Assembly: GCF_954871325.1 (NCBI RefSeq)
Contig: NC_088776.1
Span: forward strand, 54,454,569-54,518,568
Origin: Gordionus sp. m RMFG-2023
Lineage: Eukaryota > Nematomorpha > Gordioida > Chordodea > Parachordodidae
Direction: 5' to 3'
Length of the DNA stretch: 64,000 bases
Under the pieces are notes generated by a model. That model was not told the origin of the DNA. It did no database searches and saw only the letters and a program-made list of their open reading frames with translations. How positions within the stretch are numbered: position 1 is the first letter of the stretch; the number at the start of each line of letters is the position of its first letter. Positions 25,321 to 34,884 of the stretch are shown one piece after another. A program made the position numbers and the translations under genes.

Positions 25321-26075
25321 TAATTAAACTCACTTTCATATTTAATCTGCTTAAATGTTAATTTTAAAAAAAGTAAATACATGTTGAAAAGTTCGAATTT
25401 CGTTTTTCCAACTTTGTATGGGCATAACATTGATGTTAATAGAATTCGATGAATCATTAAGAAAACATTGATTTTGTCTCCCTATCAATCTATAAAATTT
25501 GATTGAATTAAAATTTGATATACAAAAATAATATCAGTAAAATTGGAACACAGTTTCATAAAGAAGGATTTTTGATCAAATTTTACCTAATTTTGTGCAA
25601 ATGAAATTTTTTTTAATAAAAGAAGATATTAAAATGAGTTTATTTTCCAAAATTTACAATAATTTTTTTCAAGGATTAGAATCCGACTCGGATTTTATAA
25701 CCGGTCCAAAATATTTAATAATGGTTTGAGTTAAATAATTTTTTTAACGAGGAAAAATGAAGACATCAAGAGGGGGTAAAGAACTTTGGTTTCAGAAACT
25801 CAAAACTCAAATCTGGTAGATCAAAATCCAACCTGACCAAATAGTACGCCCGATTCTAATATGTTCAGATTAGGCAAGTTTAAATGCTGTTTGTTTACGA
25901 AAAAATTTTATATTTCCATGTTTCTAAAAATTTTGCAAATAAAAGCAAAATAATTTATCATTTCTTTTTTAAAATTTTGCACATATTTTAGGAAAAAATT
26001 TATTTTATTGGAAAAAAAAATATGAAAAATAATAAAAGTTAAAAAAAAGAAAAAAGTAAAACATAGTAATTAAAA
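25321..26075. other. AT-rich DNA, nothing recognised
   Basis: May include remains of the mariner element flanks; no supportable feature. Confidence 0.4.
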
Positions 26076-26260
26076 GTCTGCAGAGCCCGGCTAGTCCAAA
26101 AGTCCGGCCCGCGAGTCAGGAAAATATATGAAAAAAATATAACAAGTTGGGTTTGGCAAATTAACAGTGGATATGGTTGTTTTGAGCATAGATTGTTTTA
26201 GGGCTTGATGGGTCCGGACAATATATGCAAAAATATGAGTCAGGGCCTCGCTTATCTCCT
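26076..26260. mobile_element. hAT family A remnant
   Basis: TCTGCAGAGCCCGGCTAG and AGTCCGGCCCGCGAGTC, followed by GGGTCCGGAC and GTCAGGGCCTCG, resemble decayed arms of family A. No clean ends. Confidence 0.4.
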
Positions 26261-26529
26261 TTATTTAGTAAATTTTTTAAAGGCCAGCTACTTCTTACCA
26301 CTTTTAAATTTTTTTTAAAAAGTTTTTGTTTATATCTGTTTTCACAAATTAAAAAAATTGTTAGAAAAATATGTCTATAATTTCAAATATATATATAATT
26401 TATTAATTTTTTATTGCATTTCAATAATGATAATATTTCTATATTGTCATGAGCGACGATATGAAAGTATAAGCTTTGCAGTACTAAATAATCGTTCAAC
26501 ACTATTAAGATTATACTAATTGAAGAGTT

Positions 26530-26800
26530 TTAATAGATTTGAGAGTTTAATCCCCTCTCCCATTCTTGATAGTTACGACATTAAATAGACTTAATAACTT
26601 AAACAATGTCATTTTTGAAAAAATTGTATCTTTTATAGAATTCGTTATTATTACATAGAACTTAATGTATATCGTAATTTATATTTACAAACAATCTTGT
26701 GTTATATCTATATGTACAATCATTACTAGGGCTATGCTAAGACTTTACAGGGGGAAAATAAATTTGTTGGTCTTTTTAAAACAGCAAAAAGTAAAATACT
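26530..26800 (+). repeat. Direct repeat copy 2 (partner at 23,690)
   Basis: Collinear with 23,690-23,960 (see that entry). The matching region continues past the transposon-like terminus, so it is a duplicated composite and not just two insertions. Confidence 0.65.
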
Positions 26801-27530
26801 TGACTAGTGATGTTATTAAATGACTTGATTTAGCCGGTGTAACGTCCCAAAATCACTCATGTATTTAAATCACTCTTTATGGCCTATTTTAATGAGTAAA
26901 TTTAATACTTATTCTTCTATTATAATGTATTTAATATCTGAGTAAGTTTTTACCAGTGTATTTGCAATAATGATATATTTTAAAAAAATGTTTTATAATT
27001 TAACTAGCTAATAACCCGTCAAGAATGACGGGGAATTAGAATTTTCTCATTTATAACTATTTTTATATCTTTAAAAACTCAATCTATGAAAGGATGATAG
27101 ATATTAGGGCTCCCAGGTTCTTAAATATAGTCGAGACATCCCGGTGCTTGAGACATTTTCTTTATTGTCAATAAAGGACACAAATATACACCTTGCTCAC
27201 ATTTAAAAGATAAAAGAAAATTTTACCCAATAATTAAGATTTATTACATGGAAACAATGTCTCTTATTGGAACCCCAAATATTACATTATCCACCAGAGC
27301 TCCTGTTAGTCAGCATTTCTGTTCACTCCCCACCGCGTGAAGGTAGGAGATGGATTTTAGGGGAGCAAAGAAATGAAAAAAAGAATGAATAAAATAAGGA
27401 AGAAATAGAAAAAAAGAGACAAAGATATGAATTATAAGAAAATATAATAATTGTGTATACCTTAAGACTTAACGATTATGGGGTTCGAAAACTTATACAT
27501 TTGTAACCATATAAAAAAATATAATATAGT
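26801..27530. other. Non-coding spacer before the satellites
   Basis: Near 27,006 the sequence TAATAACCCGTCAAGAATGACGGG contains an inverted CCCGTCA/TGACGGG pair. The 27,100-27,400 part is GC-richer but no protein or RNA family is recognisable. Confidence 0.4.
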
Positions 27531-28008
27531 AAAATTTATTGATAATGATGATGGTATCGTGTCTATGATGTTTTTGGTGGATGTAGTGTCGTTTTTTGAT
27601 TTCATTTCCTTGCTCGTAACTTGCCGTAAATAACTGGAAATAAAACGTGTAAATTGGAAGTATAAAATAAAATTTACTGATGATGATGATGGTATCGTGT
27701 CTATGATGTTTTTGGTGGATGTAGTGTCGTTTTTTTGATTTCATTTCCTTGCTCGTAACTTGCCGTAAATAACTGGAAATAAAACGTGTTAATTGGAAGT
27801 ATAAAATAAAATTTACTGATGATGATGATGGTATCGTGTCTATGATGTTTTTGGTGGATGTAGTGTCGTTTTTTTGATTTCATTTCCTTGCTCGTAACTT
27901 GCCGTAAATAACTGGAAATAAAACGTGTAAATTGGAAGTATAAAATAAAATTTACTGATGATGATGATGGTATCGTGTCTATGATGTTTTTGGTGGATGT
28001 AGTGTCGA
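27531..28008 (-). repeat. 141-bp satellite array, outer part
   Basis: Three full units and part of a fourth, starting at about 27,531, 27,667, 27,808 and 27,949. Each contains a GATGATGATGATGG stretch, GGTGGATGTAGTGTCG and CTTGCTCGTAACTTGCCG. Long minus-strand frames through it are by-products of the repeat. Confidence 0.9.
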
Positions 28009-29362
28009 TAATATATTTTATTAACCCATTCAAATAAATAAACCAATAAAATCTAAGACAGACAACAATATTCAATATTTTATTGGGTTACAAAACTAAT
28101 ACCAATACAAACCAAAATATAAAACTAATACCACTTAAGCCAATCTCAATAACTGATAAATTCATCTAAAAGTAAGGATATATACATGTTTAAAAGTAAT
28201 GTCAATATTATTTACAATTATACGTCATTACCTCCTGATAATATATTTTATTAACCCATTCAAATAAATAAATCAATAAAATTCTAAGACAGACAACAAT
28301 ATTCAATATTTTATTGGGTTACAAAACTAATACCAATACAAACCAAAATATAAAACTAAAACCACTTAAGCCAATCTCAAAAAGTAAGGATATATACATG
28401 TTTAAAAGCAATGTCAATATTATTTACAATTATACGTCATTACCTCTTGTAATATATTTTATTAACCCATTCAAATAAATAAACCAATAAAATTCTAAGA
28501 CAGACAACAATATCAATATTTTATTGGGTTACAAAACTAATACCAATACAAACCAAAATATAAAACTAATACCACTTAAGCCAATCTCAATAACTGATAA
28601 ATTCATCTAAAAGTAAGGATATATACATGTTTAAAAGCAATGTCAATATTTTTTACAATTATACGTCATTACCTCTTGATAATATATTTTATTAACCCAC
28701 TCAAATAAATAAACCAATAAAATTCTAAGACAGACAACAATATTCAATATTTTATTGGGTTACAAAACTAATACCAATACAAACCAAAATATAAAACTAA
28801 TACCACTTAAGCCAATCTCAATAATTGATAAATTCATCTAAAAGTAAGGATATATACATGTTTAAAAGCAATGTCAATATTATTTACAATTATACGTCAT
28901 TACCTCTTGATAATATATTTTATTAACCCATTCAAATAAATAAACCAATAAATACTAAGACAGACAACAATATTCAATATTTTATTGGGTTACGAAACTA
29001 ATACCAATACAAACCAAAATATAAAACTAATACCACTTAAGCCAATCTCAATAACTGATAAATTCATCTAAAAGTAAAGATATATACATGTTTAAAAGTA
29101 ATGTCAATATTATTTACAATTATACGTCATTACCTCTTGATAATATATTTTATTAACCCATTCAAATAAATAAACCAATAAAATTCTAAGACAGACAACA
29201 ATATTCAATATTTTATTGGGTTACAAAACTAATACCAATACAAACCAAAATATAAAACTAATACCACTTAAGCCAATCTCAATAACTGATAAATTCATCT
29301 AAAAGTAAAGATATATACATGTTTAAAAGTAATGTCAATATTATTTACAATTATACGTCAAT
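28009..29362. repeat. 230-bp satellite array inserted in the 141-bp array
   Basis: Six tandem units begin at about 28,009, 28,238, 28,449, 28,679, 28,910 and 29,140. The second unit lacks about 20 bp (the AACTGATAAATTCATCT part). Each unit carries an exact 10-bp inverted repeat CCAATAAAAT/ATTTTATTGG about 25 nt apart, able to form a hairpin. Units are nearly identical, indicating recent homogenisation. Confidence 0.92.
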
Positions 29363-29384
29363 ACTATTTTTTAATTGTAATAAT

Positions 29385-29615
29385 AATAAAAGTATAAAAT
29401 AAAATTTACTGATGATGTGGTGTCGTTTTCGATGTTTTCCTTGCTCGTAACTTGCCGTAAATAACTGGAAATAAGATGTGTAAATTGAAAGTATAAAATA
29501 AAATTTACTGATGATGATGGGTGATGGTTTTGCTCGATGTGGTGTCTGTTAAAAAATATAATTATTTACTGATGATGATTGAAGGTTTTGCTCGATGTGG
29601 TGTCTGTTAAAAAAA
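29385..29615 (-). repeat. 141-bp satellite, continuation with shortened units
   Basis: Beyond the 230-bp array the outer satellite resumes: TTTACTGATGATG, CTTGCTCGTAACTTGCCG and ATAACTGGAAATAA recur, then two short units with GGTTTTGCTCGATGTGGTG. Confidence 0.8.
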
Positions 29616-30349
29616 TATCATTTTTGTAATTATTATATTATTATATGTTTTGTAAATGTTTTTTGTATTGAAATTCTTTTTTTGAAAATGGCGGTTCGAT
29701 TTGGTTTATGAATGCGTGTTTGATATGTTTAAGCTATGATGATTTTTATTGAATATATATATTATAGATTTGAATTCCTTAGCTCTTGTAGGATTATCTG
29801 CAAACATTTTTTTCATACTAATGTTCCTTCCTGCCTATTGCCTCAAAATACTTCTGAAATGCTTTCCATGATTTATAGGAGATTAAATCCATTTTGCTAA
29901 TATGATCTAAATTGATTTAAAATTGCTATGATAGTTAGATAGATAAATTATAGATATATAGAAAGAACAATATATTTGACATCAATTAAGACAAAATATT
30001 TACATTTCAACCTAGAAATATAATGCTATTTAAAATATAATATTATAGATGGCGCTAAATATCATGGAGATTAAAACTACAATTTAACATAACTTAAATA
30101 CTTCCGAATTTGTTAATATTAATTAAATATTAAGAATCACTCCCTATTTAAGTAGGACAAACGTCTAATAATTAATAAAGAAGTTGAATATTACATAATA
30201 TATTAACAAAATTATAATTGACTATTATCAGGTAAAATAATTGACTATGTCACAGTTGTGACGAGCCTTTTATTATATAAGATTTCAATTTTTTCTAACT
30301 TGTCAATCAAAAATAAATTTTCTATAAAATTATTATTTTTGACCATTTT
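29616..30349. other. AT-rich DNA upstream of the Ginger-like gene
   Basis: No gene recognised. The left transposon terminus should lie here if 30,350-33,500 is a complete element, but I cannot identify it. Confidence 0.4.
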
Positions 30350-30429
30350 CCTCTTAGCCATGACAGTTGATAATGAAGAAAGTAAATTAAATATTTATAT
30401 AACTTTTTTAGATTATGAAGAAATTAAAA

Positions 30430-30856
30430 ACTTCATAATGTACCATAAGTATCCCACCCGTTTAGCAGAACAATGGGGAAAAGAGGAATTTAAGAGTGAA
30501 AGCATCTAGGTTTACTATGTGCAAAGAAAAATTATATCACCATAAAAATAATGGGGAAGTTATTATTAACATAATTAGGAGAAAAGAAATTATTAAATCA
30601 CATCATAGTGGTTGTGATGATAATATTGGAGCAGTCTCTCTTGCTGGCCATTTTGGCATTAACAAGACTTATAAAAAATTGGCTGATAGGTAAAATGTAT
30701 TTATTGTCATAATTAATATTATATTTTAGCTTCTGGTGGCCAAATATGAAAAATGATGTAGTCACATTTATTAATTCCTGTGACACTTGTCAAAGATGTA
30801 ATACAAGATTTGATAAAACTACAAATGAGTTACAATCAATTCCTGTTAGAGCAAAA
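30430..30856 (+). pseudogene. Ginger-like transposase: N-terminal and H2C2 zinc-binding exons
   Basis: Begins with YHKYPTRLAEQWGKEEFK, continues KASRFTMCKEKLYHH, then a zinc-binding stretch with HHSG ... GHFGINKTYKKLAD, a 40-bp intron (30,690-30,729; donor GTAAAA, acceptor TTTTAG), then FWWPNMKNDVV and CDTCQRCNTRFDK. The His pair and the CDTCQ-x-C pair give the HHCC finger of integrases. The order and wording match KRBA2-like proteins (KASRF, GHFG, FWWPGM, CDTCQRSN). One frame change separates the first two segments. It leads into the catalytic exon at 31,309. Confidence 0.7.
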
Positions 30857-31308
30857 GTAGTAAAATTTATTATATAAAAATCATTGATTTGTTAAATTTT
30901 TTATAGTTTTAGTCATTTAAACTGTATATAATGTTTTTTTATATATTTTTTACTTATAGTTTTATTAATGGTATGACAATATTATATATATGTGACACTT
31001 ATTTTTATATATTATGTTATTTTCACATATTGAACTATTTAAATTTTAAGTTAGTTTATTATATCTTCTTTCCTTATTAGAAGAACCATATAAAGTGGTA
31101 GGTAAGCAAATTTATTAAATTATCCATTGAATCTTTTTACATGAAATATATGATATATCCATTTTAGTTTATATAGTAAAGCCTCTACAATTTCAGGTTA
31201 TAATTTATATGAATTTTTTTACTTGGCCCATCTCTAACCTTTTAACCACACTAAAATTAATTAACAAGATTAACTCTTTTTAATAAAATAAAAAAAATTT
31301 TATAACAG

Positions 31309-31828
31309 TCATGGTCACAAATAGGAGTAGATTTGTGTACTTTGCCAGAAAGTGAGGATGGCTATAAATATATTGCAGTAGCTGTTGATTACTTCAGCAA
31401 ATATGTTGTAGCCATGCCTTTAAAGGATAAACTGCTAACTCAGTATCGAAATTCCTTTATTCATTACTATGCACATATCGCAGGGCAAAAGTATGATTTA
31501 TTTGATAATAAATATTAATTTTAGTTTTAGGATTCAAATTAATGATCAAGGACGGGAGTTTGTGAATGAAGTTAGCACTAATTATCACAAACTCGTGGGG
31601 ACCATGCAGAGGGTGACAAGTGCTTATCACCCTCAACCAAATGGCATGGTTGAAAGGGTGAATAGAACTATCCAAAATGCACTTCTAAAGTGTATTAAAG
31701 ATGATCAATTGACTTGGACAGATGCCCTGCCTGGCATATTATTTGCCTATAACACATCTGATCATGAATCTTCGAAATTCACACCCTTTGAACTGATCTA
31801 TGGTAGAAAAGCAATACAAGCTTGTGGA
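31309..31828 (+). pseudogene. Ginger-like transposase: DDE integrase core
   Basis: SWSQIGVDLCTLPESEDGY carries the first Asp in a GVDL context, followed by VAVDYFSKYVV. After a roughly 40-bp intron, IQINDQGREFVNEV supplies the second Asp, and SAYHPQPNGMVERVNRTIQN the Glu. The exon ends FELIYGRKAIQACG at a GTATAA donor. This is an rve-fold strand-transfer domain that would cut and join transposon ends in the nucleus. The second half (31,531-31,828) is intact; the first half has a frame interruption before the intron. Confidence 0.8.
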
Positions 31829-31883
31829 GTATAATAAATCAATTATAAATATACTATATATTTTATACTTAATTATATTTAAG

Positions 31884-32194
31884 GATGATGAAGATTATGA
31901 TATAGATCCAGATAATGTTGAGAAGATAGATAGGGAAAAACATTTTTAAAGTGTTATTTGCAAGATGCAAGACATACATAATATTGCCATAGGCAATATT
32001 AATTTAGCCCAGCTTAAGCAGCAGAGGGATTACAGAACCCGCAATACTGGGAAAAATACTCCCTATAAAATCAATGATAAGGTGTTTATCTGGAACAGCC
32101 GTCGAGCTGATAGGAAGGGTGGAAAAATGACACGGCCTTGGCTGGGTCCTTTTACAATAGTTGGGATTGACAAAAGTATAAATTATGATTTTTA
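31884..32194 (+). pseudogene. Ginger-like transposase: GPY/F-type C-terminal domain
   Basis: After an acceptor ATTTAAG at 31,883, the exon reads DDEDYDIDPDNVEK and then NINLAQLKQQRDYRTRN, VFIWNSRRADRKGGKM and RPWLGPFTIVGIDK. WLGPFTIV is the GPY/F motif found after the catalytic core in chromovirus integrases and in Ginger transposases. Further short exon-like pieces follow at 32,513-32,583, 32,722-32,790 and 32,834-32,893, mostly acidic linkers bounded by AG and GT, joining to the OTU exon. Confidence 0.7.
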
Positions 32195-32934
32195 ACAACA
32201 AAATATTTATAATATTTAAGCAATGTAGAGCTAATGAGTGCCTGTGGGAAACAGATAAAAACCCGAGCAAATATTTGTAACATAAAACATTATGTTACAA
32301 GAAAAGGTATAGTTTATAAATAAATTAATTTTATATTTATATATTTATCAAGATGACACAATTAAAGCAGGACAGAAAAAAGGTTAAAACTTTTAAAAAT
32401 TTATAAAATAACTTCCTAACAGTTCCCAGGTTACTAAGTAAAAAGTTTTATTCTTCTACCATTAAAAATGTATACAGTTGACTTAATTATTAAATAATAT
32501 TCCTTTTTTAGATGATGAAGAAAATTTTCAAGAACCAGCAATTAAAAATGTAAAGCTTAATTCGGAAGAAAATCATATGAAGGGTAATATTTTAATATTT
32601 AATATTAAATCTTTTATAAAATGTCTAGTTTTGAAATTACTAAATACGATAGTTGGAGAGGATTATAATTGTCAAAACAAAAAAGGTATAATAAAAAAAT
32701 ATTTAATTTACATATTTTTTAGATGATGGAGTTAAAACAATCAGTGAAGCATTGAAAATGCTAAAGCCTGATGAGCATCGACCTTATAGTAATATTTTTA
32801 AGAATCGATAAAATTGATTTTTTAATATAATAGTTGCCCAGCCTCACAATTTGAAGATTGTAGATTGCGAAGTGGGCATGCAAAATAAGAAAGGTAAAGA
32901 TTTGTATAATTAGTAGATTAATACATATTTTTTA

Positions 32935-33400
32935 GATGGTGAAATTATATTAGATACTTTAATTTCTAAGAAAGAGGAGACAAATCTTTTTCTGCCTACT
33001 AACAGAAATTGGAAAATATATCATTCTGAACGCTTTCATTTTGCGATCAAGAAAAGATATCCAAAATATGATAAGAGTGTGATTGGAAATGATTATTCTA
33101 CCGAACGGATTATTGGTGATAAAAATTGTCTCTTCAGGTATTTTTATTTACAATAAATTATTGTTAATCATTATTATAGATGTATAAGCAAAGAAGTTTG
33201 TGATGACGAATGCCTTTATGAGAAGCAAAGATATTGTTGAACAGATGGAGGGGTTTTTGGGAGAACCCGTTGATGTATATTTGGAGAGAACGGGCATGGC
33301 CCTAAATGCAACTTATGGAACAGAGGTGGAGATAGTTGCTATGGCAACTATGCTTCAGACAAATATTGTTATTCATACTATTTATAAATGGGTTTATTAT
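32935..33400 (+). pseudogene. OTU-type cysteine protease domain exons
   Basis: Exon 32,935-33,136 reads DGEIILDTLISKKEETN, then YHSERFHFAIKKRYPKYDK and IIGDKNCLFR. GDKNCLF is the OTU catalytic-Cys motif (normally GDGNCLF). A GT-AG intron of about 45 bp follows, then CISKEVCDDECLY, and in another frame SKDIVEQMEGFLGEP, LERTGMALNATYGTEVEIVA and MATMLQTNIVIHT, the second half of the OTU fold. The His-containing C-terminal strand is not seen. OTU domains occur as extra modules in Ginger1 proteins. A broken second copy lies at 17,690-18,140. Confidence 0.75.
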
Positions 33401-33490
33401 ACCCCAATAAAAATATTACATAATATCAAAAAATTTAATGTAAATATATATTTAAGCATTTTGACCGCATAAAATTTTTTATTTAATCTT

Positions 33491-33630
33491 ATTTATATCG
33501 CATATTTTATTCACATAATATATATGTATTCATATCGCGTATTTTATTCACAACATATATCTTAACTATATCGCGTATTTATTTACATTATATATCTTAA
33601 TTATATCGCGTATCTTATTTATATCATATT
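33491..33630. repeat. 36-37-bp minisatellite with ATATCGCGTAT core
   Basis: Four units spaced about 36 bp share TATATCGCGTATTTTATTCAC and an AT-rich tail. The CGCG core is unusual for this AT-rich DNA. Confidence 0.75.
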
Positions 33631-33689
33631 TTTTTTGATAAGTTTTGACCTTTTTATATAAATAAATAAATTTTGCAAGGAGAATAAAA

Positions 33690-34165
33690 ATTGTCATAAA
33701 TGTCAAATAAGTGTATAATTTTTATAATGATGTTATTATCACTATATTTATTATATTTAATCATTGTAGTCAAAAATGTCAATTTCCTTAACTAAATGAG
33801 TAATTTTTATAAGGAGTAAAACAAGTCAGTCAATATCATTAAATAAGTGAGTAGTTGTTATAAGGAAAAAAATATGTCAGTCAAAAATGTTAATTTCCTT
33901 AACTAAATGAGTAATTTTTATAAGGAGTAAAACATGTCAATCAAAAATATCAATATCACTAAATTTATTAAATTTAAATTTTACAAGTCAGTTAAAAATG
34001 TCAATATCGCTAAATTTATTATATTTAATTTTTACAATTCAGTCAAAAATGTCAATATTACTAAAAAATAAAATATTAAATTTATGCACGTCAATCGTAA
34101 ATGTCAATATCACTAAATAAATGAGTAATTTTCATACAGAGTAAATTTCCAACTAACCCAAGCCA
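33690..34165 (+). repeat. Degenerate ~60-bp array (GTCAATATCACTAAA) ending in a GGTCTCT terminus
   Basis: About seven imperfect units contain GTCARTCAAAAATGTCAATATCACTAAA-like sequence with an AGTAATTTTTATAAGGAGTAAAACA-like tail. The array stops at AAGCCAGGTCTCTAC (about 34,150-34,165), which resembles the right terminus of hAT family A. It follows the OTU gene just as the 18.2-19.4 kb array follows the other OTU copy. Confidence 0.65.
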
Positions 34166-34760
34166 GGTCTCTACTGTATAATTTGGAAATTTCATTTCGA
34201 AAGGGAATCATTCTTTAAAATGTGTAAATAAACTTTACATACAAAAAAATTATTATAGTTTTCAAAAAAAAATTCTATCCAAGTAATCTTTTAATATAAA
34301 AAAAGTATCTATTATTTTTAAATCCCATATTATACCCAGCCTATAGTCTTCCGGTTTTGTTTTCCAATTTTAAGTGCTAGGTAATCTAATATTTAGCCAT
34401 TTTTGTATTTTTAAAACTTGATGATACGATAAAATGAATTTGAGTATATCATCTATTTTTTTAAAAAATCAAATTATTTTAATTTTATTTAATAAACAGT
34501 AATAAAATTATATTATTGGTTTTTTATTCTCAATTCGTAGAATTTTTAATAATTTTTTTTTTTTACAAAACATAATAATAAAATAAAAATATATTATTTG
34601 TTTTTTCCTTATCAATTCACAGAATTTTTAATATCTTTTTTTTCTCTATCTCTTATTCAACGAATTTTTTGGAAGATTGAACATTTTTATTAAAACAAAA
34701 ATTTTATTACATAATTAAATAATAATAAATAAATAAAATAATAATTCAGTTGAAGGATAT

Positions 34761-34768
34761 TATAAATA
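34761..34768 (+). promoter_or_regulatory. Candidate TATA box of the micro-exon gene
   Basis: TATAAATA lies 117 bp upstream of the ATG at 34,885. In AT-rich DNA this is weak evidence by itself; its position fits a TSS about 30 bp downstream. Confidence 0.35.
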
Positions 34769-34884
34769 CTAGCTCGTTTTATCAAAATCTTTATTAAATA
34801 ATTTTTCTTTAAATTTTTTTAAACTTTCTAAATTAATTTATTATATTAAAAATTAAAAATAATATTTACTTAAAATCAATTTTA

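Larger units (their letters stand above)
30350..33480 (+). mobile_element. Ginger1/KRBA2-like DNA transposon gene region (integrase + OTU)
   Basis: A plus-strand chain of exons encodes, in order, a zinc-binding H2C2 region, a DDE integrase core, a GPY/F-type domain and an OTU cysteine-protease domain. This order and the KRBA2-like sequence fit Ginger1 cut-and-paste transposons or genes derived from them; no gag, protease or reverse transcriptase is present. Introns are short (30,690-30,729, 31,491-31,530 and 31,829-31,883, about 40-55 bp) with GT-AG ends, plus a longer one at about 30,857-31,308. A few frame interruptions indicate it is no longer active. Terminal repeats not identified. Confidence 0.7.

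Noticed and set aside
27000-27045. CCCGTCAAGAATGACGGG as a Helitron or tandem terminator
   Set aside because: Only a single short inverted pair; no CTRR end or second copy in the window.
27493-28075. Minus-strand open frames with repeated His-rich peptides
   Set aside because: They are translations of the 141-bp satellite; peptide repeats follow the DNA units and have no start or splice logic.
31070-31110. 17-nt micro-exon in the long intron of the Ginger-like gene
   Set aside because: Bounded by AG and GT but does not fit the phases of the neighbouring exons.
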